Shown here one piece after another: positions 1 through 5,744 of a stretch of DNA of 13,854 nt. The translations under genes were made by a program, and so were the position numbers. The stretch is taken from assembly GCA_028691335.1 (NCBI GenBank), contig JAQUZK010000015.1:1-13854 (forward strand), in the 5' to 3' direction. The notes beneath the pieces were generated by a model, which searched no databases, had not been told where the DNA came from, and saw nothing but the letters and a program-made list of their open reading frames with translations. The DNA comes from Candidatus Izemoplasmatales bacterium (GTDB taxonomy: Bacteria; Bacillota_I; Bacilli_A; Izemoplasmatales; Hujiaoplasmataceae). Each line of letters opens with the position of its first letter. Position 1 is the first letter of the stretch.

Positions 1-651
1 AATATTAATGTTTTTAGGGCAAACTAACTGACATATATCACAGCCAAACAAACAGTAATTAGCTTTTATTTCTTCAATATTTAATGGTCTTTTTTCTTGA
101 TTAAAGTTACTAATACATTTATAAGAATCATAACCTTTTTCTGACAAAGCATTTGTTGGACATGCATCAATACAAATTCTACAATCTCCGCAACCATCAA
201 AATTATCTACCAAAATTTCTAGTCCTTCTTTTATATTAACAAAAACCATACCAAGAAAGATAAAACTACCAAAATCTTTATTAATAATTAGTTGATTTTT
301 TCCTAAGAATCCAATTCCAGAAGAAAAAGCAGCTAAACGATCATTGTGAGGATGATTATCTACTCCCAATTGGTATTCATAGTCGAAATTCTTCATCACT
401 TTTCGAATTTTTTCTTTCATTACAAGATGATAATCTCTTCCAAAAGTATACATGGAACCATATAATTTGTCTTTAGTATTTGTGAGAATTCTTTTTGGGT
501 AAGCAAGTCCTAAGGAAATTATTTTATTGTATTTAACTTCCGGTATCTTTATGCTTAATTCGTTAGCGTTTTTAATATACTTCTCGCTATCTATTATACC
601 TACCACATCAAACTCTTTCTTAAAAGCTTCATAAATAAGATTTATAGACAA
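1..651 (-). CDS. queG: QueG-like epoxyqueuosine reductase, 5' part (cut by window edge)
   Basis: The reverse strand encodes the first 217 residues of a COG1600/QueG-type iron-sulfur protein that continues beyond position 1. QueG uses cobalamin and two 4Fe-4S clusters to reduce epoxyqueuosine to queuosine in tRNA, in the cytoplasm. Visible are the active-site region G-V-D98-N, the following GIGFLGKNQLII stretch, a first cysteine group C154-x2-C157-x2-C160-x3-C164-P, and C200-x3-C204-x2-C207-x3-C211-P, which together form the double-cluster module. I chose the TTG at 651 because AAGGAG lies just upstream (about 657-663). An in-frame GTG at 660 would overlap that site. The family also contains QueG-like proteins of unproven substrate, so the queuosine role is inferred. 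No queuosine partner gene is in view. Confidence 0.8.
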   Translation of the reverse strand, partial: MSINLIYEAFKKEFDVVGIIDSEKYIKNANELSIKIPEVKYNKIISLGLAYPKRILTNTKDKLYGSMYTFGRDYHLVMKEKIRKVMKNFDYEYQLGVDNHPHNDRLAAFSSGIGFLGKNQLIINKDFGSFIFLGMVFVNIKEGLEILVDNFDGCGDCRICIDACPTNALSEKGYDSYKCISNFNQEKRPLNIEEIKANYCLFGCDICQLVCPKNINI

Positions 652-669
652 AGTAATCACTCCTTAAAT

Positions 670-687
670 ATACTTTTACAAAAGTAT
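670..687. promoter_or_regulatory. 18-bp palindrome over the predicted start of transcription
   Basis: ATACTTTTACAAAAGTAT is a perfect inverted repeat with 8-bp arms and a 2-bp centre. It lies between the -10 box and the TTG start of the QueG-like gene, where a repressor would block initiation. I cannot assign a factor. As RNA only part of it would be transcribed, so a DNA operator is the better reading. Confidence 0.4.
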
Positions 688-694
688 TTTAACA
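686..694 (-). promoter_or_regulatory. Extended -10 promoter of the QueG-like gene
   Basis: On the minus strand the sequence reads TGTTAAAAT, an extended -10 element (TG-n-TAAAAT). The hexamer is 686-691. No good -35 is seen at a 16-18 bp spacing. Transcription would start near 679, inside an 18-bp palindrome. Confidence 0.5.
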
Positions 695-739
695 TAAAAA
701 CAAAATAATTAGTTCATACAAATTATTAATAGCACTTAT

Positions 740-768
740 TTGACTATTTTTAACATAAAAAATATTAT
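740..768 (+). promoter_or_regulatory. Sigma-A type promoter upstream of the small membrane protein gene
   Basis: TTGACT (740-745), a 17-bp spacer and TATTAT (763-768) make a good vegetative promoter. Predicted start near 775, giving a leader of about 57 nt before the ATG at 832. A second element, the extended -10 TGATATAAT (805-813), lies just before the ribosome site and has no clear -35. Confidence 0.55.
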
Positions 769-804
769 GATAGTCTAAATATTAAATAATCTATTATTGA
801 GTAA

Positions 805-813
805 TGATATAAT
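805..813 (+). promoter_or_regulatory. Second, extended -10 element before the 832 gene
   Basis: TGATATAAT matches TG-n-TATAAT. AGGAGG at 820-825 begins 6 nt after the hexamer, so a transcript from here would start at the Shine-Dalgarno sequence itself. This placement recurs upstream of several other genes in the window. Confidence 0.45.
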
Positions 814-831
814 AAAAGCAGGAGGTTTACA

Positions 832-1149
832 ATGATTTTAACAGCACCTGAAACATTTGAAGCGTATTTACCACTTGCTATATATATTTTAATAGTAAGT
901 GGAATAAGTTATGTAATTACCTTATTTATTGCTAAAAAAAATAAAAAAGTTATTTTTTCTCTTCCAATAATGTTTTTCGTTTTATCTGCACTTTTAGTAG
1001 TTTATGCTTTTATTGCAGATGGTTGGGATAAACTAGGATATTTTATTCTAGCAATGCTCTCAATCGGGGCTTTTATAGGCTCATTTATATCTTCTTTACT
1101 TATTTACTTTTCAAAAAAATCAGATGAAAAAAATCAAGTCAAATTATGA
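832..1149 (+). CDS. Small three-helix membrane protein, possibly YesK-like
   Basis: A 105-residue hydrophobic protein with about three membrane segments (roughly residues 12-34, 40-62 and 68-93), short basic loops (KKNKK) and a charged C-terminal tail. The pattern of a G-W-x3-G-Y/L turn followed by a glycine-rich last helix (GAFIGSFISSLL) resembles the small Bacillus YesK-like family, but I hold this only as a suggestion; no function is known. The ATG is preceded by AGGAGG with a 6-nt gap, so the start is secure. It is monocistronic: a promoter lies in front and a bidirectional terminator overlaps its last codons, facing the converging cupin gene. Confidence 0.75.
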   Translation: MILTAPETFEAYLPLAIYILIVSGISYVITLFIAKKNKKVIFSLPIMFFVLSALLVVYAFIADGWDKLGYFILAMLSIGAFIGSFISSLLIYFSKKSDEKNQVKL

Positions 1150-1163
1150 CTTGATTTATTTTT
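1131..1163. terminator. Bidirectional intrinsic terminator between converging genes
   Basis: Perfect 10-bp arms AAATCAAGTC (1131-1140) and GACTTGATTT (1148-1157) with a 7-nt loop. A T-rich tail follows on the plus strand (1158-1163) and an A run precedes on the left, so it serves both directions. It overlaps the end of the 832 gene and its TGA stop and lies 7 nt beyond the end of the cupin gene. Confidence 0.85.
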
Positions 1164-1169
1164 AAAAAT

Positions 1170-1496
1170 TTATAAAGATTTTAACCCAGGTGATTTTATA
1201 TTTAAGAATGAAAGAACTGAATCTTCATCAGCCTTAACAGACATATTATGATTTGGCGGGCATATAACCGTATCAAATGGTTTGACAACAAAAACTTCAT
1301 CTTCAATCTGAATTTTTCCTTTTCCTTCAAGAATAAAGAAAGTAACATCTAAAGGAAATTGATGCTTTGGAATTTCTTCTCCTTTATCTAGAAATAAATT
1401 CTTAATTGTAGAACTTTTTTCATCAAATAGAGTTCTTGCTTTAACATTATATTTATTAGCTATTTGAGGTAAATCATATAAATTAAAATGTTTCAT
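1170..1496 (-). CDS. Small single-domain cupin protein
   Basis: A 108-residue protein with one cupin_2 beta-barrel. Cupin motif 1 is recognisable as G39-x5-H45-x-F47 with the closing G58, and motif 2 as P-F-D-T-V-I-C-P-P-N-H83. The usual second histidine of HxH is F47 and the usual glutamate position is V51, so the metal site is incomplete. H45 and possibly H83 remain. Such small cupins act as sensors, isomerases or lyases in sugar or amino-acid metabolism, and the substrate cannot be told here. The ATG has only a weak ribosome site (AAAGTGAG). It is transcribed alone from its own promoter, divergent to the HAD gene. Confidence 0.8.
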   Translation of the reverse strand: MKHFNLYDLPQIANKYNVKARTLFDEKSSTIKNLFLDKGEEIPKHQFPLDVTFFILEGKGKIQIEDEVFVVKPFDTVICPPNHNMSVKADEDSVLSFLNIKSPGLKSL

Positions 1497-1524
1497 AAAT
1501 TATCTCACTTTCTTTTTTAAGTAA

Positions 1525-1553
1525 ATTCTATCATAACTTTTCAAATATAACAA
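1525..1553 (-). promoter_or_regulatory. Promoter of the cupin gene
   Basis: On the minus strand: TTGTTA (-35, 1548-1553), 17-bp spacer, TAGAAT (-10, 1525-1530), with TG-A before the -10 (extended form). It is divergent from the HAD promoter, with 22 bp between the two -35 boxes. Confidence 0.6.
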
Positions 1554-1575
1554 ATAGTTCAATCTTTTTTTTAAA

Positions 1576-1604
1576 TTGACAAACAACTTTGAATTGTTTA
1601 CAAT
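1576..1604 (+). promoter_or_regulatory. Near-consensus promoter of the HAD hydrolase gene
   Basis: TTGACA (1576-1581), exactly 17 bp, TACAAT (1599-1604). This is the strongest vegetative promoter in the window. The start would be near 1611, with a leader of about 26 nt and GAGGA at 1626-1630. Confidence 0.8.
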
Positions 1605-1636
1605 TAAATACATACTTAAAGAAATGAGGATTTAAC

Positions 1637-2341
1637 ATGTATAAGAATTATTTATTTGATTTAGATGGAACTTTACTTCCGCTTGATGAGGAAGTTTTTA
1701 TTAAAAAATACTTTGGGTACCTAGCTGAAAAATTCGTTGAGCTTAATCTTGATCCCAACTTAATGATTAAAAGATTATGGATGGGTACTAAAGCGATGAT
1801 TGAAAACAAAGGCTTTAAATCAAATGAAGAAGTCTTTTGGGAAATATTTTATCCTGAAGAAGATCAAGATAAAATCAAGAAATCTTTAGAACTTTTCTAT
1901 ATGAATGAATTTGAAAATGTCAAGAAATCAACAAAGCCTTCACCGATTGCTAACGAAATCGTCAAAATACTAAAATCAAAAGGAAAGAACATAGTATTAG
2001 CTACCAACCCGATTTTTCCGCAAGTGGCTACTGAAAAACGACTAAGTTGGGCAATGTTAGACAAATCTGATTTTGATTTAGTTACTACTTACGAAAACTC
2101 AAATTTTGCTAAACCTAGTTTATATTATTACGAGATGATAATTAAGAAAATGAACTACGATCCGGATGAAACTATTATGATTGGTAATGATGCTTTAGAG
2201 GATATGGTCGCAAAAGGGTTAGGTATAAATACATTCTTAGTCACTGATTGTCTAAACAATAAAAATAATATTGATATCAATCAATTTAACAACGGAACAT
2301 TAACACAATTATTAGAAAATATTAAAAATGATAAGATTTGA
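1637..2341 (+). CDS. HAD-superfamily hydrolase (phosphatase)
   Basis: A 234-residue cytoplasmic HAD-fold hydrolase with all four motifs: I, FDLDGTLLP with nucleophile D8 and acid/base D10; II, LATNP with T123; III, K159 in FAKPS; IV, IGNDALEDM with Mg-binding D185 and D189. A helical cap lies between motifs I and II (about residues 18-105), as in phosphoglycolate-phosphatase-like C1-cap members. These enzymes hydrolyse phosphate esters of small metabolites; the substrate cannot be read from sequence. The ATG follows GAGGA with a 6-nt gap. It has its own near-consensus promoter and terminator, so it is monocistronic and probably constitutively expressed. Confidence 0.88.
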   Translation: MYKNYLFDLDGTLLPLDEEVFIKKYFGYLAEKFVELNLDPNLMIKRLWMGTKAMIENKGFKSNEEVFWEIFYPEEDQDKIKKSLELFYMNEFENVKKSTKPSPIANEIVKILKSKGKNIVLATNPIFPQVATEKRLSWAMLDKSDFDLVTTYENSNFAKPSLYYYEMIIKKMNYDPDETIMIGNDALEDMVAKGLGINTFLVTDCLNNKNNIDINQFNNGTLTQLLENIKNDKI

Positions 2342-2369
2342 GGTTGACAATTCATCCTCATATTTTTTT
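2339..2369 (+). terminator. Intrinsic terminator of the HAD gene
   Basis: TGAGG (2339-2343) pairs with CCTCA (2356-2360). After a T:T mismatch, TGA (2345-2347) pairs with TCA (2352-2354) around a 4-nt loop. TATTTTTTT follows. The stem begins within the stop codon. Confidence 0.7.
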
Positions 2370-2445
2370 CAATATGATGTTTAAATAAAACTATATACAA
2401 CCAACATTTTCTTTCATATAAACAAGGAAACTTAAAATATTATTG

Positions 2446-2451
2446 TATAAT
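2446..2451 (+). promoter_or_regulatory. -10 box of the Crp/Fnr regulator gene
   Basis: Perfect TATAAT with no recognisable -35 at 16-18 bp. The predicted start (about 2458) is at the ribosome site AAGGA (2459-2463), giving an ultra-short leader. This element makes an in-frame TTG at 2443 unlikely to be a start codon. Confidence 0.5.
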
Positions 2452-2472
2452 AGTAATGAAGGAAGAAGAGTT

Positions 2473-3096
2473 ATGGAAAAATTATGTAAAAACTGTAAGT
2501 ACGATTATTTAAACGGTGAAAATGTATCATACACGACTAATGAAATTGTTTTTTCTTTAGGACAAAAGTTAGATAGTATTTATCATATAAATGATGGATA
2601 TGTAAAAATGGTTAGATATTTAGAAAATGGTGACGAAAAAATCATTGGAATTTTAGGACCTGGGGACTATTTAGCTTTATTGGGAGTACTGCAAAATAAA
2701 GAAAATTATTTAGCTACAGCAATCGCAATAACAAAGATCGTAGTAAAAAAAATATCAAGAAATGAAGTAATAAATGCATATCAGAAATGTGATAGTTTTA
2801 AAGAAAGATGTTTAAATTGTGCCGTTACTAGATCTAATTTGTTTAAAGACTATCTAATTCAGTCTGCTAATATTGATGTTAAGGAAAGAGTTATTAACAC
2901 ACTAAAAATACTCTTTGAAAAATTTGGATACATTGATGATTCTCAACAAATATTAGATCTTCCTTTTTCGAAAACAGTATTAGCCAATATAATTGGAATA
3001 AGAAGAGAAACTCTTTCTAGAGTGCTTTCGAAACTCCAAAAAGAAGATATAATTTGGTATAAAAATAATAAATATATTTTAAAATATGTGATTTGA
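2473..3096 (+). CDS. Crp/Fnr-family transcription regulator with CxxC pairs
   Basis: A 207-residue regulator with an N-terminal cyclic-nucleotide-binding-type beta-barrel (about 15-100), a long dimerisation helix (about 105-145) and a C-terminal winged helix (about 145-205). The recognition helix reads R178-E179-T-L-S-R183, the same register as R180, E181 and R185 of E. coli CRP, which contact TGTGA. Cysteines are C5-x2-C8 at the N-terminus, C106, and C113-x2-C116, suggesting an Fe-S or other metal/redox sensor as in FNR rather than a cAMP sensor. This is inference; the ligand set differs from E. coli FNR. The ATG at 2473 has AAGGA 9 nt upstream. A TTG reading 10 codons longer would start over the -10 box. 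A matching operator overlaps its own stop codon. Confidence 0.88.
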   Translation: MEKLCKNCKYDYLNGENVSYTTNEIVFSLGQKLDSIYHINDGYVKMVRYLENGDEKIIGILGPGDYLALLGVLQNKENYLATAIAITKIVVKKISRNEVINAYQKCDSFKERCLNCAVTRSNLFKDYLIQSANIDVKERVINTLKILFEKFGYIDDSQQILDLPFSKTVLANIIGIRRETLSRVLSKLQKEDIIWYKNNKYILKYVI

Positions 3097-3102
3097 ATCA
3101 CA
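3087..3102. promoter_or_regulatory. Crp-type operator, class II position
   Basis: TGTGATTTGAATCACA has perfect 7-bp arms and fits the TGTGA-N6-TCACA consensus. It overlaps the TGA stop of the Crp/Fnr gene. Its centre (3094.5) is 29.5 bp from the first base of the next -10 hexamer, which places it at -41.5 of a transcript starting at 3136. That is the standard class II activator site. The neighbouring regulator has matching recognition residues. Confidence 0.8.
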
Positions 3103-3104
3103 GA

Positions 3105-3151
3105 AAAAAATGCCTCCTTTTGTTATAATAATGATATAGGAGGTATTTTTT
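3105..3151 (+). terminator. Hairpin with U tail that encloses the next promoter and masks its SD
   Basis: Left arm 3105-3117 (A6-TGCCTCC) pairs with right arm 3139-3151 (GGAGGTAT6) over 13 positions, including one G-U pair, around a 21-nt loop holding the -10 box. RNA reading through from the Crp/Fnr gene would form a terminator-like hairpin with a six-U tail and a buried AGGAGG. RNA started at about 3136 lacks the left arm and leaves the SD free. Confidence 0.6.
3121..3129 (+). promoter_or_regulatory. Activator-dependent promoter of the DUF438-YbaN operon
   Basis: TGTTATAAT is an extended -10 (hexamer 3124-3129). At the -35 position (3101-3106, CAGAAA) there is no match to TTGACA, as expected where an activator replaces -35 contacts. 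The Shine-Dalgarno AGGAGG (3138-3143) begins 8 nt after the hexamer, so the leader is only about 16 nt. Confidence 0.75.
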
Positions 3152-4354
3152 ATGAGTGAACTTATAAATAATGTATCTAAAGAAAGACAAGACAAATTAA
3201 AATTGTTAATTAAAAAAATCCATAGCGGTATGCCATTGGATGAAGCTAAGAAAGAATTTGTTAAAGATTTTAAAGAAATTACCACGGAAGAAATAGTAGC
3301 TCTCGAACAAAATTTGGTCGATGAAGGTATGCAAATAGAAGAAATTCAAAGCCTCTGTGATGTACATGCGGCTGTTTTTAATCAAAGTATTACTGATATC
3401 CATAAACCTAAAGATATTACTCAAATACCAGGACATCCTGCTAAAGTATTTTCTGACGAAAACAAGGAAATACTTGCTCTAATAAAAGATGAGATAGAAG
3501 TTTATTTTGAAAGATTTGACAAATCAGCACATCTTATGTTACGAATAGGTGTTGAAAGACTTTTAAATATTAATAACCATTACGCTAGAAAAGAGTATCT
3601 GTTTTTCCCTGCTTTAGAAAAGAAAGGAATTTCTTCAATACCAAAAGTAATGTGGGGAGTTGATGATGAAATTCGACAAGAACTTAAAAATGTAAAGAAC
3701 ATGCTAGATTCTGAAGATTTAAACTTAGATGAGGCAATAAAAGCATTCAAATCAGCTATTGAAAGAGTAAAAGATATGGTTATTAAAGAAGAAAATATTC
3801 TTTTGCCAAAATTAGTAGACACCATGAGCTTTTATGATTGGATTATGGCTGATCAAGGTAGTGATGAAATTGGATACTTTTTAGAGAAACCAAAAGAATC
3901 ATGGAAGAAAGAAGAGAAACCTCAAGAAGAAGAGGAAGTGTTTGATGGAGAAGTTAAATTTGATGCTGGTAAACTAAATCCAGAAGAAATTAACGCGATT
4001 TTTAATACTCTTCCATTTGATATGACCTTTATTGACAAAGAAGGATATGTGAAGTATTTTACTCAAGGTAAAGAAAGAATCTTTGAAAGACCAATCACAA
4101 TTATCGGTAGACATGTAACCTTATGCCATCCACCTAAGAGTGTTCATGTTGTTGAAGATATTATCAATAGTTTCAAAAGTGGAGAAAAAGATCACGAAGA
4201 TTTTTGGATTAAAATGAAAAATATGTACGTTCTAATTAGATACTATGCTATACGAGATAAAAATGGTCAATATATAGGAACATTAGAAGTCACTGAAGAC
4301 ATTAAACCAATTCAAGAAATTACTGGAGAAAAGAGGTTAGTTGAGAATAAATGA
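3152..4354 (+). CDS. DUF438 / hemerythrin-like / PAS sensor protein
   Basis: A 400-residue soluble protein with three parts: a DUF438 helical domain (about 10-80) ending in the conserved LC69DVH72AAVF; a hemerythrin-like HHE domain (about 92-235) with H95 (PGHP), H143-x4-E148 (HYARKE), the PKVMWGVDDEIR signature and KE213E214NILLP; an acidic linker (about 250-270); and a C-terminal PAS domain (about 275-395) with the GRHVTLC325H326PPKSVH motif. HHE domains bind di-iron or other metals and sense oxygen, NO or iron; the exact role of this family is not settled. The start has AGGAGG 8 nt upstream. It is the first gene of an operon overlapping the YbaN gene by 4 bp and lies behind a class II Crp/Fnr site, so expression is likely redox or gas controlled. 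Confidence 0.92.
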   Translation: MSELINNVSKERQDKLKLLIKKIHSGMPLDEAKKEFVKDFKEITTEEIVALEQNLVDEGMQIEEIQSLCDVHAAVFNQSITDIHKPKDITQIPGHPAKVFSDENKEILALIKDEIEVYFERFDKSAHLMLRIGVERLLNINNHYARKEYLFFPALEKKGISSIPKVMWGVDDEIRQELKNVKNMLDSEDLNLDEAIKAFKSAIERVKDMVIKEENILLPKLVDTMSFYDWIMADQGSDEIGYFLEKPKESWKKEEKPQEEEEVFDGEVKFDAGKLNPEEINAIFNTLPFDMTFIDKEGYVKYFTQGKERIFERPITIIGRHVTLCHPPKSVHVVEDIINSFKSGEKDHEDFWIKMKNMYVLIRYYAIRDKNGQYIGTLEVTEDIKPIQEITGEKRLVENK

Positions 4355-4707
4355 AAATTCTATTCTTAACCTTGGGCTTCTTATCAGTTGGGTTAGGCAT
4401 AATCGGGATTATTCTACCTGTTTTACCTACAACACCACTTTTCTTATTAGGAACAGTTATGTTTTCTAAATCTTCTGATAGAATCAATGAAAAATTTACA
4501 AGTAGCCGTCTATATCAAAGATTTTTACAAGATTTTATCGAAAATAAAACCATGACTAGAAAAAGAAAGTGGACTTTACTTATTAGTGTTGACATAATTT
4601 TATTAATAGTGTTTCTTTCTTTAGATAATAATTATCTAAAAACAATATTAATAGTATTGTTTTTAGTAAAACATTGGTATTTTGCCAAGTACATAAAAGT
4701 TCTTTAA
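4351..4707 (+). CDS. YbaN/DUF454-family inner membrane protein
   Basis: A 118-residue protein of the DUF454 family. The signature is clear: a first helix followed by GIIGIILPVLPTTPLFLLG, then F-x-K-S-S-D-R, a middle amphipathic segment (Y-Q-R-F-L-Q-D), a basic turn (TRKRKW) and two further membrane helices (about 74-90 and 95-112). Family function is unknown; members often sit beside iron, heme or redox genes, and that is inference. The ATG overlaps the TGA of the DUF438 gene (ATGA), so translation is probably coupled and the two proteins are made together. The nearest upstream GAGG is about 13 nt away, which fits coupling. Confidence 0.9.
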   Translation: MKILFLTLGFLSVGLGIIGIILPVLPTTPLFLLGTVMFSKSSDRINEKFTSSRLYQRFLQDFIENKTMTRKRKWTLLISVDIILLIVFLSLDNNYLKTILIVLFLVKHWYFAKYIKVL

Positions 4708-4748
4708 TCTATAGAGAAAATATTATGTTAATAAGTTCTAAGATAATG

Positions 4749-4754
4749 TATAAT
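4749..4754 (+). promoter_or_regulatory. -10 box of the thioredoxin reductase gene
   Basis: Perfect TATAAT in an 83-bp gap after the YbaN gene. No convincing -35 at 16-18 bp. Predicted start near 4761. No terminator is seen after the YbaN gene, so readthrough from the DUF438 operon is also possible. Confidence 0.45.
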
Positions 4755-4777
4755 ATTTAGTGAGTTATAAAAATTTT

Positions 4778-4785
4778 AGAGGTGA
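4778..4785 (+). promoter_or_regulatory. Ribosome site that fixes a TTG start for trxB
   Basis: AGAGGTGA is an excellent anti-SD match. The GTG at 4782-4784 lies inside it and so cannot well be the start. The in-frame TTG at 4791 is 8 nt past GAGG and is the better start. Confidence 0.65.
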
Positions 4786-4790
4786 TTATT

Positions 4791-5699
4791 TTGGAACATG
4801 TATATGATTTAGTGATTTTAGGTGCTGGCCCAGCAGGACTTAGTGCAGCTATATATGCAAAAAGAGCTATGCTAGATTTTGTTATATTAGAGAAATGGCT
4901 ACCTGGTGGTGAAATAGCAAACACATTTGAAGTAGAAAATTATTTAGGAGTTAATCGATTAAGCGGTATGGAATTAGCTAATAATATGGTTAAGCACGCT
5001 GAAGATTTAGGTGTTAAAATCATATCGGATCCAGCTGAAAATGTAGATTTCTCAAAAGATATTAAAAAGATAGTGACTGAAACAAATACTTATTATACAA
5101 AAACAGTTATTATAGCTAGTGGTGCTAGTCCTAGAAAATTAGGAGTAAAAGGTGAAAGTCGCTTAAGCGGATCAGGTGTTAGTTATTGTGCTACGTGTGA
5201 CGGTTTTCTTTATAAAAATAAAGTTGTAGCTGTCGTTGGTGGTGGAGATGTAGCTGTAGAAGATGCTATTTATTTATCAAGAATGTGTTCTAAAGTATAT
5301 CTAATTCATCGTCGCGATGAACTAAGAGCTGTGAAATCTCTTCAAGAAAGAATGTTTAAACTTCCTAATGTAGAAGTGAAGTGGAATTCCATTGTTGAAG
5401 ACATTACCGGTGAAAACTTCGTAGAGAACGTGATTATTAAGAACAAAGAAACCCAAGTTATTGAAAATCTTGCGATTAGTGGAATCTTTATTGGAATTGG
5501 TCATTCACCAAATGTGGATTTTTTAAAAGATGAAGTTAAACTGGATGAAGGCTCGTGGATTATTACTGATGAACTTTTACAAACTAATATTAAAGGCGTT
5601 TACGCTGCTGGAGATATCAGAGTCAAGAATCTTCGTCAAATAGTTACAGCTGTAAGTGATGGTGCGATAGCTGTTAATGAGATAACTAAATACTTATAA
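4791..5699 (+). CDS. trxB: Thioredoxin reductase (NADPH)
   Basis: A 302-residue FAD flavoenzyme that reduces thioredoxin with NADPH in the cytoplasm. In order: FAD-binding GAGPAG (11-16), the PGGEIANTFEVENYLG stretch, redox-active C133-A-T-C136-D, NADPH fold GGGDVAVED (about 150-158), the HRRDELRA 2'-phosphate motif (173-180) that indicates NADPH rather than NADH, and the closing GVYAAGDIR...LRQIVTAVSDGAIA FAD motif. Length matches bacterial TrxB. The start is the TTG behind AGAGGTGA. It follows the DUF438-YbaN operon in the same direction and ends in a strong terminator. Its position next to an FNR-like regulator and a metal-binding sensor points to a thiol/redox cluster. Confidence 0.95.
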   Translation: MEHVYDLVILGAGPAGLSAAIYAKRAMLDFVILEKWLPGGEIANTFEVENYLGVNRLSGMELANNMVKHAEDLGVKIISDPAENVDFSKDIKKIVTETNTYYTKTVIIASGASPRKLGVKGESRLSGSGVSYCATCDGFLYKNKVVAVVGGGDVAVEDAIYLSRMCSKVYLIHRRDELRAVKSLQERMFKLPNVEVKWNSIVEDITGENFVENVIIKNKETQVIENLAISGIFIGIGHSPNVDFLKDEVKLDEGSWIITDELLQTNIKGVYAAGDIRVKNLRQIVTAVSDGAIAVNEITKYL

Positions 5700-5700
5700 A

Positions 5701-5728
5701 AAAAACAGCTTAATTTTAAGCTGTTTTT
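5701..5728. terminator. Bidirectional terminator after trxB
   Basis: Arms AAAAACAGCTTAA (5701-5713) and TTAAGCTGTTTTT (5716-5728) are perfectly complementary around TT. The inner A/T pairs would open to form the loop. T and A runs on either side let it stop both trxB and the converging 5745-7724 gene. Confidence 0.9.
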
Positions 5729-5744
5729 AATTGATTTCAAGATT

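Noticed and set aside
2443..2472. TTG start 10 codons upstream for the Crp/Fnr gene
   Set aside because: The TTG overlaps the TATAAT promoter box and has no ribosome site; the ATG at 2473 has AAGGA at good spacing and places CxxC at the usual N-terminal position.
3079..3825. Minus-strand open frames of 68, 76 and 81 codons
   Set aside because: They lie opposite the well-supported DUF438 gene, have no ribosome sites and give low-complexity hydrophobic/Ser/Phe-rich products typical of antisense shadows.
4708..4748. Terminator between the YbaN gene and trxB
   Set aside because: Only a weak TTCT/AGAGAA-type pairing without a T run was found, so readthrough remains possible.
4782..4790. GTG start for trxB
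   Set aside because: The GTG lies within AGAGGTGA, the ribosome site that serves the TTG at 4791.
5322..5504. 60-codon minus-strand frame inside trxB
   Set aside because: Shadow of trxB with no family resemblance.
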